A DNA stretch of 16,610 nucleotides from Planctomycetaceae bacterium (GCA_018694455.1 JABHNP010000359.1:1-16610); one strand, 5' to 3'. Counted from the first letter of the stretch, positions 7,782 to 16,034 are shown. Numbers and translations are program-made. Notes: a model not told the origin generated them from the sequence alone.

Positions 7782-8537
7782 TTATGCTGCGGCTGCATGA
7801 AGTCGTTCATGAATCTGCTCGATATCGTCAGCCTGAATTGCCTTATTAGGCTGACTCCCTGCAACAACTCGAGCCATAGCGACGAGACGAAAGACATCTT
7901 CCAAAATCCCGGCAGCTATCTGATGAATGACCAGCCACACGCTCTCCGAGCAGGCGTACCCGTTAGCTGTTAAGTGTGTTTCCACAATGCTTCGTGTTTC
8001 GGAAACCGATAGCGGATGAATTACTGAACGCAACAAAACCTTGTCAACCAAGCCTCGATCTCGAGATAACACCGTCATCAAACGACCCCGACCGCCAAGA
8101 ATAACTGAAGCCCTTGGCGACTGCATCCATATTGCTTCAAAAACTGCCCCCAACATACCAACTGTTGCTAGATGACAATTATCGACAGTAACCACGACGT
8201 TGCCCGCACTTTTGCATGCTGCAACCTGCGAAGACACCTCGGCTTGCCTCACATCAATTTGCACAACATGCGACGCTTCATGAAGCCTCGTTACAAGAGC
8301 ACTCATAACCGTCGACACACCGGAACCGCCAGGACCACAAAGAACCGCAAGACTCGATTCTTGCAGGGCGGCGTACTGCAAGCGTGCAACAGCAGCACGC
8401 TGAGAGTGAAACAGTTGTATCGTAGTAGGCTCAGTTTTTCTTTCAGCACCCACCACTCCAAGACGTGACGTAAATCCAGGAGACACGGAACAACTTGCCT
8501 GCGAGTCCGAATACATCAATGTCTTTGTTCGATTCAT
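7782..8537 (-). CDS. ExeA/GspA-like AAA ATPase with altered P-loop
   Basis: A 251-residue cytoplasmic ATPase-fold protein of the ExeA/GspA/MshM type; relatives power assembly or export steps of secretion and polysaccharide machines. The Walker A position reads GPGGSGVST (68-76), with valine (V74) where the family has lysine, so ATP hydrolysis is doubtful. Walker B is VVVTVDN (114-120, D119). The C-terminal half keeps the ExeA pattern of an arginine-rich segment, then HPLSVSETRSIVETHL and a helical lid. The ATG at 8537 is preferred: it lies 19 bases after the stop of the previous gene, with GGAG about 11 bases ahead (or 8 bases ahead of an in-frame GTG at 8540). A GTG at 8615 would overlap that gene by 59 bases. 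It is third in the module and its partner is probably the CpsD-like protein. No substrate can be named. Confidence 0.78.
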   Translation of the reverse strand: MNRTKTLMYSDSQASCSVSPGFTSRLGVVGAERKTEPTTIQLFHSQRAAVARLQYAALQESSLAVLCGPGGSGVSTVMSALVTRLHEASHVVQIDVRQAEVSSQVAACKSAGNVVVTVDNCHLATVGMLGAVFEAIWMQSPRASVILGGRGRLMTVLSRDRGLVDKVLLRSVIHPLSVSETRSIVETHLTANGYACSESVWLVIHQIAAGILEDVFRLVAMARVVAGSQPNKAIQADDIEQIHERLHAAAA

Positions 8538-8556
8538 CACACCACGATCTCCAACG

Positions 8557-9315
8557 TTAGGCAACCCGGCAAAAATCTGTTGGCTTTCTCGAAAGAGAAC
8601 CACATTCCTTCTCACCCGAGAAGGTTACAACCTCACCGATTGGGAAAACACCCAGTTCTCCAAGGAGTTGTTGCCGGTGAGGGCAGGGCGGCACGTCGGC
8701 GTGACGAACCAACAGCACTGCATCACAGCCAAACACTCGTGCTGCCATCTCTCTCCTGCGGAACGGACCAGGCATAAACCAGATGCCTGCATCTACCAGA
8801 ACAATGCTTTGCGTACCCCCTGAGCCACTGATGGCTGCACGATCTTGTTGCCACACCCCCGACTGAGAGTCATCGATTAATTCACACCAGAGTTCTTGCA
8901 TGGCATGAAGACATCGCACCTGCAAACCAGACGCACTGAGGATGGTGGAAAGACCATGAGTGATTGTTGTTCGCCCTTCCTGGACCCGATGGCCAGCAAT
9001 TGCGATGACATGATGACCGCCTTCATGAGCTTCAACAACCCGATCAGTAATCGCTTTCCATTGCGATGGCAACGCTTCTAATAAAACGGCCAGCGTATCA
9101 CTGCGTGTTTTGTCGTTACAACCAGCGTCGTCTCTCAATGCGGCTTGGTTCTGGTTTACCACTTCTATTTCCTGAGGACTCCTCTTGCTGCTTTGTTTTG
9201 CAACTGAGCCAGCAGCCGCTTCTTCTGATTCCAGACAAGCCGCTTCCGACGCACCCTGTCGTGCTATCGATACTTGTTGATCTATAAAGCTTTGATCGAG
9301 ACGGTCGAATTCCAT
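8557..9315 (-). CDS. CpsD/ParA-like P-loop ATPase (BY-kinase-like)
   Basis: A 252-residue protein. Residues 1-75 look low-complexity and are probably disordered. From about 100 on it has the fold signature of the CpsD/CapB tyrosine kinase and MinD/ParA group: strand HHVIAIAGH, a Walker A-like VQEGRTT (111-117), GLSTILSASGLQVRCL, Walker B IVLVDAG (171-177) and AVLLVRHADV (199-208). The usual GEGKTT lysine is arginine (R115), and no tyrosine cluster is present at the C-terminus, so kinase activity is not supported. Related ATPases sit beside ExeA-like proteins in exopolysaccharide and exosortase loci, which may hint at an envelope export role. The ATG directly follows the TAA of the upstream gene (TAAATG), implying coupled translation. 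Confidence 0.7.
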   Translation of the reverse strand: MEFDRLDQSFIDQQVSIARQGASEAACLESEEAAAGSVAKQSSKRSPQEIEVVNQNQAALRDDAGCNDKTRSDTLAVLLEALPSQWKAITDRVVEAHEGGHHVIAIAGHRVQEGRTTITHGLSTILSASGLQVRCLHAMQELWCELIDDSQSGVWQQDRAAISGSGGTQSIVLVDAGIWFMPGPFRRREMAARVFGCDAVLLVRHADVPPCPHRQQLLGELGVFPIGEVVTFSGEKECGSLSRKPTDFCRVA

Positions 9316-9930
9316 TTACTGCCTGCTCTTCTCTGGGCCGTAAGACATCACAGGGGTTTCCGCAAACCGAATAGAATTCATTTCTAGTGTTTTCGTTTTC
9401 ACGGCCGGTTGCTGTTCAACAAAAAAGACACGCATCCAGATAACTGCTGCGACAAAAGACAACACCCATAATGTCAGCGATGGCCTCGATGACCCTGAGG
9501 ATCGCATTTTTCTCTTAGCCCTACGCACGCTGGATTGATTCGAGGGGAAACTTTCTCGTTCCCTATCAGCCAAACCCTGCTTCTTTGTGTATCTCTGATT
9601 TGCCACAGGCTTTGGCGAGCCGTCCTGCTGAACCTGCTGCTCGTTACTAAGAGGCATGGTGTCCAAAACAGTTTCCTTCGAGGACTTCTGTCCAGTGCTG
9701 TTACCAGAAACGATTTCACAAGAAGCTAACTGTGCACTACCTACGAGATCTGCATTGTGTCCTTTCATGCAATCCAAAGAACCCTTTTCATCCTTTAGCA
9801 TGCTGGGTACGTGCGTTGTTCGTGCTCTCTCCACCGGCTTGGAACTATGAGCGTGCTCATCACATCCGCCCTCTGAAGGTGGGCCGTGTTCCGATTGTCG
9901 TACATATGGGAATACTGTGATTAGATCCAT
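9316..9930 (-). CDS. Single-pass membrane protein of unknown function
   Basis: A 204-residue protein I do not recognise. Residues 1-136 are hydrophilic and rich in S, Q, E and K. A strongly basic stretch, RRAKRKMR, then precedes one membrane segment at about 150-171 (SLTLWVLSFVAAVIWMRVFF), and about 33 residues follow. By the positive-inside rule the long N-terminal part is cytoplasmic and the short tail is outside. It could anchor the two ATPases encoded after it, as GspB-like proteins do for ExeA, but no similarity to GspB was seen. The ATG at 9930 follows AGGAG at about 6 bases; a TTG at 9966 would add 12 residues with no better ribosome site. It is the first gene of the module, divergent from metH. 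Confidence 0.65.
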   Translation of the reverse strand: MDLITVFPYVRQSEHGPPSEGGCDEHAHSSKPVERARTTHVPSMLKDEKGSLDCMKGHNADLVGSAQLASCEIVSGNSTGQKSSKETVLDTMPLSNEQQVQQDGSPKPVANQRYTKKQGLADRERESFPSNQSSVRRAKRKMRSSGSSRPSLTLWVLSFVAAVIWMRVFFVEQQPAVKTKTLEMNSIRFAETPVMSYGPEKSRQ

Positions 9931-10226
9931 AACTCTCCTACGAAATTTTCGTCTAAAACAAGACAAAGCCTTTAGAGACTTCTTTTCACTTCGTCAGAGT
10001 TTGACGTAACGTCAGGCGGGAGAAGTTGGTCAGTTTTTCCCCAACCATCACTACACCCGAGGCCATTAGCCCAAACCCTCAAATTAACAGCTCGCTCCAG
10101 ACTGTGTCTCAAATTGAGGGGAGAATGCTCTGCGCTATCCGAACATCGTCAACTCGCCTATACTACTATGAAAACAGTAGTTTCTTTCAGTTCAGCACCG
10201 CCCCCCACGACAAATCAGAAAGCCCG
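9931..10226. promoter_or_regulatory. Divergent promoter region between the membrane-protein gene and metH
   Basis: 296 bases that must carry the start signals for both the minus-strand module and metH. I recognise no cobalamin, SAM or SAH riboswitch. The region holds a 13-base inverted repeat at 10002-10014 and, near metH, ACTACT/AGTAGT arms around an 8-base loop followed by TTTCTTT (10164-10190), which is too weak to call a terminator. The metH frame is open back to a TTG at 10026, but that segment does not resemble MetH. Confidence 0.4.
10002..10014. repeat. 13-base inverted repeat, candidate operator
   Basis: TGACGTAACGTCA has perfect 6-base arms around one A, in the divergent region 72 bases above the module start and 213 bases above metH. 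The layout suits a dimeric regulator. No regulator gene is nearby, so nothing more can be said from the sequence. Confidence 0.35.
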
Positions 10227-13200
10227 ATGGAGATTACCAACAGCCGTTCGACAGAATTTCTTGATCTGCTTAATGACCGAATTGCCATCCTTGACGGCGC
10301 TATGGGCACAATGGTCCATACCCTCGGCTTAGATGAACAGGGTTTTCGAGGGAAACCTTTCCAGAACCATGGCCGAGACCTCAAAAACTGTATCGATGTC
10401 CTGACATTGTCGCAGCCAGATGCAATTCGCCAGATTCATGCTTCATTCCTTGAGGCGGGAGCTGATATTGTTGAGACCAATACATTCGGTGCTACGTCGG
10501 TTGCCCTAGCAGACTTTGGGCTCTCAGGCCAAACCCGGGAACTCAATCTAGCTGCGTGCAAGATTGCAAGAGAAGCAGCTGATGCAGCAACGGCCAAATC
10601 GCCTCATAAACCTAGATTCATTGCCGGCTCTATGGGGCCAACGAATAAGCAACTTTCCATTGCTGGAAATGTGGCCGATCCTGGACATCGTGATGTCACT
10701 TTTGACGAGATGGTCGCCTGTTACAGAGAGCAAGTTGAGGCGCTCCTTGAAGGTGGCGTCGACCTTCTCCTTGCAGAAACAGCATTCGATACGCTGGTTC
10801 TCAAAGCAGCCCTATTCGCAATCGAAGAAGCATTTCAGTCTACAGGTATTGCAGTTCCAATCATGGCTTCATTTACTGTTTTTGAAGGAGGCCGAACGCT
10901 CTCTGCTCAGACTGTTGAAGCATGCTTTCAGAGTATTTCACACGCCAATCTTATAAGCGCAGGAATCAACTGTGCCCTCGGGCCTGAGAAGCTCCGTCCA
11001 TACCTCGCAGACCTTTCCCGCATCTGCCCGAAGATGGTGAGCTGCTATCCCAATGCTGGACTTCCAAACGCGCTCGGCGGCTTCGATGAGACCCCCGAAA
11101 TGATGGCCTCGGTCATTGGCGAGTTTGCAAAAGATGGTTTTCTTAACATTGTTGGTGGTTGCTGTGGCACAACTCCTGATCACATTCGCGCAATTTCTGA
11201 AGCTGTTTCACCTCACCCCACCAGAAAACCAGCACAGCCGCTGCGACTGAGTCGTTACTCTGGCCTGGAACTGCTTGAAGTACGTCCTGAGAGTAGTTTC
11301 ACAATAGTTGGTGAGCGTACCAATGTAACCGGATCCAAAGCATTTGCTCGACTCATCAAAGAGGAAAACTACGAAGCGGCTCTAAGTGTCGCCCGGCAGC
11401 AGGTAGAAAATGGTGCAAATTTAATTGATATTAACGTCGACGAAGGAATGATCGACGGGCCAGCAGTCATGACGAAATTCCTGACACTGCTCTCAAGTGA
11501 ACCGGATATATCCCGCGTCCCCATCATGATCGACTCCTCTCGCTGGGAAGTGCTCGAAGCTGGACTGAAGTGCATTCAAGGGAAGGGCGTTGTCAATTCC
11601 ATCAGCATGAAAGAGGGCGAGGAGACGTTCCTCAGGCAGGCCCGCATCATTCGAAGTTACGGAGCGGCTGTCGTCGTCATGGCATTCAACGAAGAAGGTC
11701 AGGCCACAGACATCGAAAACAGAGTAGCCATCTGCGAGCGAGCCTACCACCTGCTTACAGAAAAAGCTGATTTCCCTCCAGAAGATATTATCTTCGACCC
11801 CAACATTCTTACCGTCGCAACGGGGATGGAGGAACATAACCGCTACGCAATGAACTTCATTGAGGCAACGCGTCAAATTAAAGAAAAAATGCCCTTGGTG
11901 AAAATATCTGGCGGCGTGAGCAATATCTCGTTTTCATTCCGTGGTAACAACGCTGTTCGCGAGGCGATGCATGCAGCCTTTCTCTACCATGCCATTAAAG
12001 CCGGCATGGACATGGGCATTGTCAATGCTGGACAACTTGCACTCTACGAAGAAATTGATCCTGAACTTCTTGAACGAATTGAAGACGTTCTTTTTGATCG
12101 CCGACCAGATGCAACTGACAGGTTGATTGAATTCGCAGAAACAGTGAAGGGTGAAGGAGAAAACAATTCTACAAAAGTTGATAAATGGCGAGAGCTCGAT
12201 GTTGATGACCGGCTAGCCCATGCATTACTAAAAGGCCTCACGGATCATGTCGAGGAGGACATCGAAGAGGCTCGCACGCGATACAACACCGGCTTAGAAA
12301 TTATTGAGGGCCCTCTCATGAGCGGCATGCAGACCGTCGGTGACCTTTTCGGTGAAGGCAAGATGTTTCTTCCTCAAGTTGTAAAAAGTGCTCGCGTCAT
12401 GAAGAAAGCTGTCGCGCATCTGCTGCCCTACATGGAGGAGGAACGAAAATCGCAAGGTGCAGCTGCGAAAAAGCGTGGTCGTATTTTATTAGCAACTGTC
12501 AAAGGTGATGTTCACGACATTGGAAAAAACATTGTTGGTGTCGTTTTAGGATGCAACAATTATGAGATCATCGATATTGGGGTTATGGTGCCTTGTGCGA
12601 CGATCATCGACAAAGCACGGGAAGAAAACGTAGATATAGTTGGCCTTTCTGGCCTTATCACCCCAAGCCTTGACGAGATGGTGCAGGTCGCAAAAGAGTT
12701 TGAGCACGAGAAGTTCGAAGTCCCGCTTCTGATCGGTGGCGCTACTACCTCAGCTCGACACACTGCTGTTAAAATTGCGCCTCAGTACTCAGGAAGTATC
12801 ATCCATGTGACAGACGCATCACGTGCAGCAGGTGTAGCCGAAAAACTCCTTAATCCAAATACCCAAGAAGCATTTGCAACGGCGAACCGGGAAGCGCAGG
12901 CAAGAGATTTAGAGAATTTTCAAAAGCGGCAGCAAGTAAAACTTGTGCCGTATAAAACTGCTATCGAAAAACGGTGGACCACTGATTGGTCATCGGCAGA
13001 AATTGAAAAACCGGGCTTTCTTGGCCTGAGACCCCTTCCAGCTGTCCCACTTGAAGAGCTCGTTCCTTTTATCGACTGGTCTCCTTTCTTTATGGCTTGG
13101 GAATTGAAAGGGAAGTATCCAGCAATTTTTGATGACGCCATTGTAGGCAATGAGGCCAAAAAGCTTTTTAATGATGCTCAGGCGCTTCTTGATGAAATTG

Positions 13201-13919
13201 TCTCTAAGCAAAAATTAGAAGCCCGAGGGGTCTATGGATTCTTCCCAGCGAACAGTGACGGAGACGACATCATTCTTTTCGATGATGAATCTCGTCAGAA
13301 AGAGACCGGGAGGATTTGTACCCTTAGGCAACAATGGGAACGTCGTGGCCAAGACACTTTTTATGCATTAGCTGACTTCATTGCTCCTATATCAAGTGGT
13401 CGAGACGACTACATTGGTGCCTTCGCATGTACAGCTGGGCATGGATGTGAAGAACTCGCAAAAAAGTTTGACGAAGACCACGATGATTATAACTCTATTA
13501 TGGTTAAAGCGCTCGCCGACCGGCTGGCTGAAGCATTCGCAGAATGGCTGCATCAAAAGGCTCGACAGGAATGGGGATTCGGAAAAAAAGAACAACTCAG
13601 TACGGACGACCTTATTTCAGAAAAATATCGTGGTATCCGTCCAGCGCCGGGTTATCCGGCCTGTCCTGATCACACGGAAAAACCGGGACTTTTCGAGTTA
13701 CTCGATGCTAATAATGTTGCCGGCATGAATCTTACAGAGAGTTTTGCGATGACTCCAGCGGCGAGTGTCTGTGGACTCTACTTTGGGCACCCGGAAAGCC
13801 GATACTTTGCAGTAGACAGAATCACCCGTGAACAAGTTGAGTCGTATGCTGTTCGGAAAGGCATGCCAGAGCCAGAGGTCGAGCGATGGCTCGCCCCGAA
13901 CCTTGGATATGATCCTTGA
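10227..13919 (+). CDS. metH: Cobalamin-dependent methionine synthase
   Basis: Transfers the methyl group of 5-methyltetrahydrofolate to homocysteine through cobalamin, giving methionine in the cytoplasm. From the ATG at 10227 the protein has 1230 residues (E. coli 1227) and all four modules. The homocysteine domain (about 1-330) has zinc ligands C249 (NCALGP) and C312-C313 (GGCCGTTPDH). The folate domain starts at VGERTNVTGS. The cobalamin domain has DVHDIGKN with the lower-ligand H763 (E. coli H759). The reactivation domain has RPAPGYPACPDHTEK and ends in WLAPNLGYDP. These offsets of 2-4 residues from E. coli support this start, although no good ribosome site precedes it; a TTG at 10026 would add 67 unrelated residues. 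The organism thus needs or makes B12. It is separated by 48 bases from the downstream recombinase gene. Confidence 0.97.
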   Translation: MEITNSRSTEFLDLLNDRIAILDGAMGTMVHTLGLDEQGFRGKPFQNHGRDLKNCIDVLTLSQPDAIRQIHASFLEAGADIVETNTFGATSVALADFGLSGQTRELNLAACKIAREAADAATAKSPHKPRFIAGSMGPTNKQLSIAGNVADPGHRDVTFDEMVACYREQVEALLEGGVDLLLAETAFDTLVLKAALFAIEEAFQSTGIAVPIMASFTVFEGGRTLSAQTVEACFQSISHANLISAGINCALGPEKLRPYLADLSRICPKMVSCYPNAGLPNALGGFDETPEMMASVIGEFAKDGFLNIVGGCCGTTPDHIRAISEAVSPHPTRKPAQPLRLSRYSGLELLEVRPESSFTIVGERTNVTGSKAFARLIKEENYEAALSVARQQVENGANLIDINVDEGMIDGPAVMTKFLTLLSSEPDISRVPIMIDSSRWEVLEAGLKCIQGKGVVNSISMKEGEETFLRQARIIRSYGAAVVVMAFNEEGQATDIENRVAICERAYHLLTEKADFPPEDIIFDPNILTVATGMEEHNRYAMNFIEATRQIKEKMPLVKISGGVSNISFSFRGNNAVREAMHAAFLYHAIKAGMDMGIVNAGQLALYEEIDPELLERIEDVLFDRRPDATDRLIEFAETVKGEGENNSTKVDKWRELDVDDRLAHALLKGLTDHVEEDIEEARTRYNTGLEIIEGPLMSGMQTVGDLFGEGKMFLPQVVKSARVMKKAVAHLLPYMEEERKSQGAAAKKRGRILLATVKGDVHDIGKNIVGVVLGCNNYEIIDIGVMVPCATIIDKAREENVDIVGLSGLITPSLDEMVQVAKEFEHEKFEVPLLIGGATTSARHTAVKIAPQYSGSIIHVTDASRAAGVAEKLLNPNTQEAFATANREAQARDLENFQKRQQVKLVPYKTAIEKRWTTDWSSAEIEKPGFLGLRPLPAVPLEELVPFIDWSPFFMAWELKGKYPAIFDDAIVGNEAKKLFNDAQALLDEIVSKQKLEARGVYGFFPANSDGDDIILFDDESRQKETGRICTLRQQWERRGQDTFYALADFIAPISSGRDDYIGAFACTAGHGCEELAKKFDEDHDDYNSIMVKALADRLAEAFAEWLHQKARQEWGFGKKEQLSTDDLISEKYRGIRPAPGYPACPDHTEKPGLFELLDANNVAGMNLTESFAMTPAASVCGLYFGHPESRYFAVDRITREQVESYAVRKGMPEPEVERWLAPNLGYDP

Positions 13920-13967
13920 TTCACGGACTCCCGGCATTTTTCCTTGCGACGTTGATACATCAAATTC

Positions 13968-14960
13968 ATGGGAAAGAACCACACAGCAACTGGTCAGAAG
14001 AAGATTTCTGCCAAGCGTTCTAGAATTCGGAAAATTGCTTTCGTGGGCCCTCAGCACGAGCCGCTCTCTTCAATCTGTGTTGAAGAACTTATCGAGAGAT
14101 TTCTTCAATTTACACGACACGAACGAGGTCTTGCAGAGAACACCCAGTCCGCCTACCAACGAGATCTGCAGACATATGGTGCGTGGCTCAATGGGGGGTC
14201 ACCCCTGACTGTGACCATTCAGAATCTTGGCGATTACCTCGGAACACTTTCTGACAAGGGTCAGTCTCGCGCTACAATTGCAAGAAAAGCAGCAACACTT
14301 CGCTGCTTTTATTCCTTCCTACAACTTGAAGGAGTTCTGGTTGACAACCCAGCTGAACAACTTGTCCTAGCCCGTCGTGATGACACAATCCCTGCAGTAC
14401 TTTCCGCTCACCAGGTTGATCAATTACTTGACAGCCCGTCACGCTTCACTAGCACTGGCGTACGTGACCGTGCACTGCTGGAATTACTCTATGCCACTGG
14501 ATGCCGTGCATCGGAAGTGTCTTCACTACAACTAACCGATCTCCGTCTTGAAGAACAATTCTGTACTTGCCGAGGGAAGGGGAATAAGGAACGAGTAGTG
14601 CCTCTTGGACAGCGAGCTCATGCCGCAATCTCGCAATGGATACAAGACCACCGACCTCAATTCCTATCAGGCTCAAACGAACAAAACCATGTCATTGTAT
14701 CTAGTAGAGGTAATAAACTTTCGCGTATGCGAATATGGGAAATTGTTCGTGAGCATGCTACGGCAGCAGGGCTCGCTAACGACATTTCACCTCACACACT
14801 TCGACATAGCTTTGCTACTCATCTTGTCGCCGGCGGTGTTGACCTGAGACATGTCCAAGAAATGCTCGGACATGCAAGTATCGCCACAACACAGCGGTAT
14901 ACCCATGTCGACTCTGGGCGATTAAGAAATGTTCACCAGCAATACCACCCAAGAAGCTAA
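13968..14960 (+). CDS. XerC/XerD-type tyrosine recombinase
   Basis: A tyrosine site-specific recombinase of the kind that resolves chromosome dimers at dif during division. The N-terminal SAM-like core-binding domain (about 38-125) has RFLQFTRHERGLAENT and YQRDL, and the catalytic domain follows. The full catalytic set is visible: R180 (GCRASE), K204 (GKGNKER), H276 and R279 (HTLRHSFATHL), H302 (LGHAS) and Y311 (TQRYTHV). At 330 residues it is about 30 longer than usual. The extra N-terminus is basic, and the ATG at 13968 has no clear ribosome site; an in-frame GTG at 14043 would give a standard 305-residue protein. The core resembles XerD slightly more than XerC (GLAENT-YQRDL), but I do not assign one. 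It lies alone after metH with no integrase features (no att sites, no phage genes), so a housekeeping role is likely. Confidence 0.9.
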   Translation: MGKNHTATGQKKISAKRSRIRKIAFVGPQHEPLSSICVEELIERFLQFTRHERGLAENTQSAYQRDLQTYGAWLNGGSPLTVTIQNLGDYLGTLSDKGQSRATIARKAATLRCFYSFLQLEGVLVDNPAEQLVLARRDDTIPAVLSAHQVDQLLDSPSRFTSTGVRDRALLELLYATGCRASEVSSLQLTDLRLEEQFCTCRGKGNKERVVPLGQRAHAAISQWIQDHRPQFLSGSNEQNHVIVSSRGNKLSRMRIWEIVREHATAAGLANDISPHTLRHSFATHLVAGGVDLRHVQEMLGHASIATTQRYTHVDSGRLRNVHQQYHPRS

Positions 14961-15104
14961 ACAACTTTTCGAATGCTGCCCCTCAAATTTTTCCTGATAC
15001 GGTAAAGCACACAAGCAATCATTGATGTCCGTGCCCAGACAGCAGAACCTTGCATTGCTTAACAACACAAAGCAACCTTGGCTTCTGAACAATTGCAAAC
15101 AGTA
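14961..15104. other. Convergent spacer between the recombinase and exbD genes
   Basis: 144 bases between two gene ends that face each other. A TTGCTT/AAGCAA inverted repeat (15055-15060 and 15070-15075) is the best stem, but it lacks a T-run on either strand. No dif-like site could be recognised. Confidence 0.35.
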
Positions 15105-15593
15105 CTATGGCATTTTCTTTAGCGGTACAAAACTAATTTTCTTAATCATTTCAATGAGCCTACCGTCTTCTATTCTTCCCGATACCGCCGTAATTGCATC
15201 AATAATATTGATGTAATCTAGTTCGTAATCACAATCTATTTCAAGTTCTATGTCATTGGGAGAAGCTCCGCTCTCGATCGCTACATCGACAAAGCTAGCG
15301 ACTCTTTGTCGCAGATCAAGATAATCTGCGACGGGCTCTCCGTTCATTAGAATCCCTGCAAGCACTCCATCATCACTTGAAGACAAGCGAACTTGAATCG
15401 GCGGCAACTGTAGTTCATCAGGCGGTTCTATAGATGACTTTCCTAATGGCATACGAACATCGAAATCACCTTCCGGTGCAATAATATTAAATGTCAGCAT
15501 GAAAAATATCATCAACTGAAAAACGACATCTATCATGGGAGTCATATTGACTTCCACTTTCTTAAGTCGTCGACGAGAAAGGATATAACGCAT
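15105..15593 (-). CDS. ExbD/TolR-family energiser subunit (second copy)
   Basis: A 162-residue inner-membrane protein of the ExbD/TolR family, which with ExbB/TolQ uses the proton gradient to drive outer-membrane transport or envelope upkeep. A short basic cytoplasmic head (RRRLKK) leads into NMTPMIDVVFQLMIFFML, the single membrane segment carrying the conserved proton-handling aspartate D22. The rest is a periplasmic domain. It is longer and more acidic (DCDYELDYINIID) than the first copy, so the two are not recent duplicates. The start ATG at 15593 comes 3 bases after the TGA of the upstream exbD (TGAAAGATG), suggesting coupled translation. The gene ends convergent to the recombinase gene, with 144 bases between and no clear terminator. 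Confidence 0.9.
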   Translation of the reverse strand: MRYILSRRRLKKVEVNMTPMIDVVFQLMIFFMLTFNIIAPEGDFDVRMPLGKSSIEPPDELQLPPIQVRLSSSDDGVLAGILMNGEPVADYLDLRQRVASFVDVAIESGASPNDIELEIDCDYELDYINIIDAITAVSGRIEDGRLIEMIKKISFVPLKKMP

Positions 15594-15596
15594 CTT

Positions 15597-16034
15597 TCAG
15601 TCTGGCTTGTAAAGGGCACGGAGGGCAAACTGCTGAAACCCTAGCTCTTGGCAGATCTGTATGACACGCTGAACATCACCAGCATTGGCACGACCATCCG
15701 CTCGAACTATGACAGTCGCTCGCTTGGGATCCTTATCTGCCGCAATAATAATATCTCGCTCTCTCTGCAATGACCCACCTATTCCCTCAACGGGAACGAT
15801 TTCACCTGCATAAAGAACACCGCCATTTGCCATCAACTGCATCGTGATAGGCGCTTCAACCACTCCCTCCGCAGGCTTTGCCAGCTGACTTGAAGGCAGC
15901 TGTATCCGTTCATCCTGCTCCGCCTCACTAAAATTTAGTACAAACATAAAAAAGGTAATTAATTGAAATGTAACGTCGATCATGGGCGTCATATCGTTCT
16001 CAGTTATAGCTGGCCCGTTACTCTTCCGTATCAC
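15597..16034 (-). CDS. ExbD/TolR-family energiser subunit (first copy)
   Basis: A 145-residue ExbD/TolR protein with the signature NDMTPMIDVTFQLITFFM, whose D20 is the conserved membrane aspartate. A proline-rich linker and a periplasmic domain containing ATVIVRADGRANAGDVQRVI follow, the typical C-terminal fold. The start is a GTG at 16034 preceded by AGGA at about 9 bases, and it places the signature at the normal distance from the N-terminus. It lies 76 bases after exbB and almost touches the second exbD, so all three should be one operon. No tonB, tolA, tolB or pal gene is in view, so its client is unknown. Confidence 0.92.
   Translation of the reverse strand: MIRKSNGPAITENDMTPMIDVTFQLITFFMFVLNFSEAEQDERIQLPSSQLAKPAEGVVEAPITMQLMANGGVLYAGEIVPVEGIGGSLQRERDIIIAADKDPKRATVIVRADGRANAGDVQRVIQICQELGFQQFALRALYKPD

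Noticed and set aside
7588..7800. Plus-strand open frame of 70 codons in the gap beside the ExeA-like gene
   Set aside because: GTG start without a clear ribosome site, low-complexity composition (many A, T and Q), overlap with the end of the ExeA-like gene and no recognisable motif.
8538..8615. N-terminal extension of the ExeA-like protein from a GTG at 8615
   Set aside because: It would overlap the upstream gene by 59 bases and adds sequence unlike the family. The ATG at 8537 follows the upstream stop and has a GGAG ahead of it.
10164..10190. Stem ACTACT/AGTAGT followed by TTTCTTT before metH, as an attenuator or terminator
   Set aside because: Only 6 AT-rich base pairs and an interrupted T-run; too weak to support.
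13968..14960. Tyrosine recombinase as the integrase of a genomic island
   Set aside because: The sequence looks like XerC/XerD, and no tRNA, att repeats or phage/plasmid genes are near it.
15055..15075. TTGCTT/AAGCAA stem between the convergent genes as a bidirectional terminator
   Set aside because: AT-rich 6-base stem with a 9-base loop and no T-run on either side.
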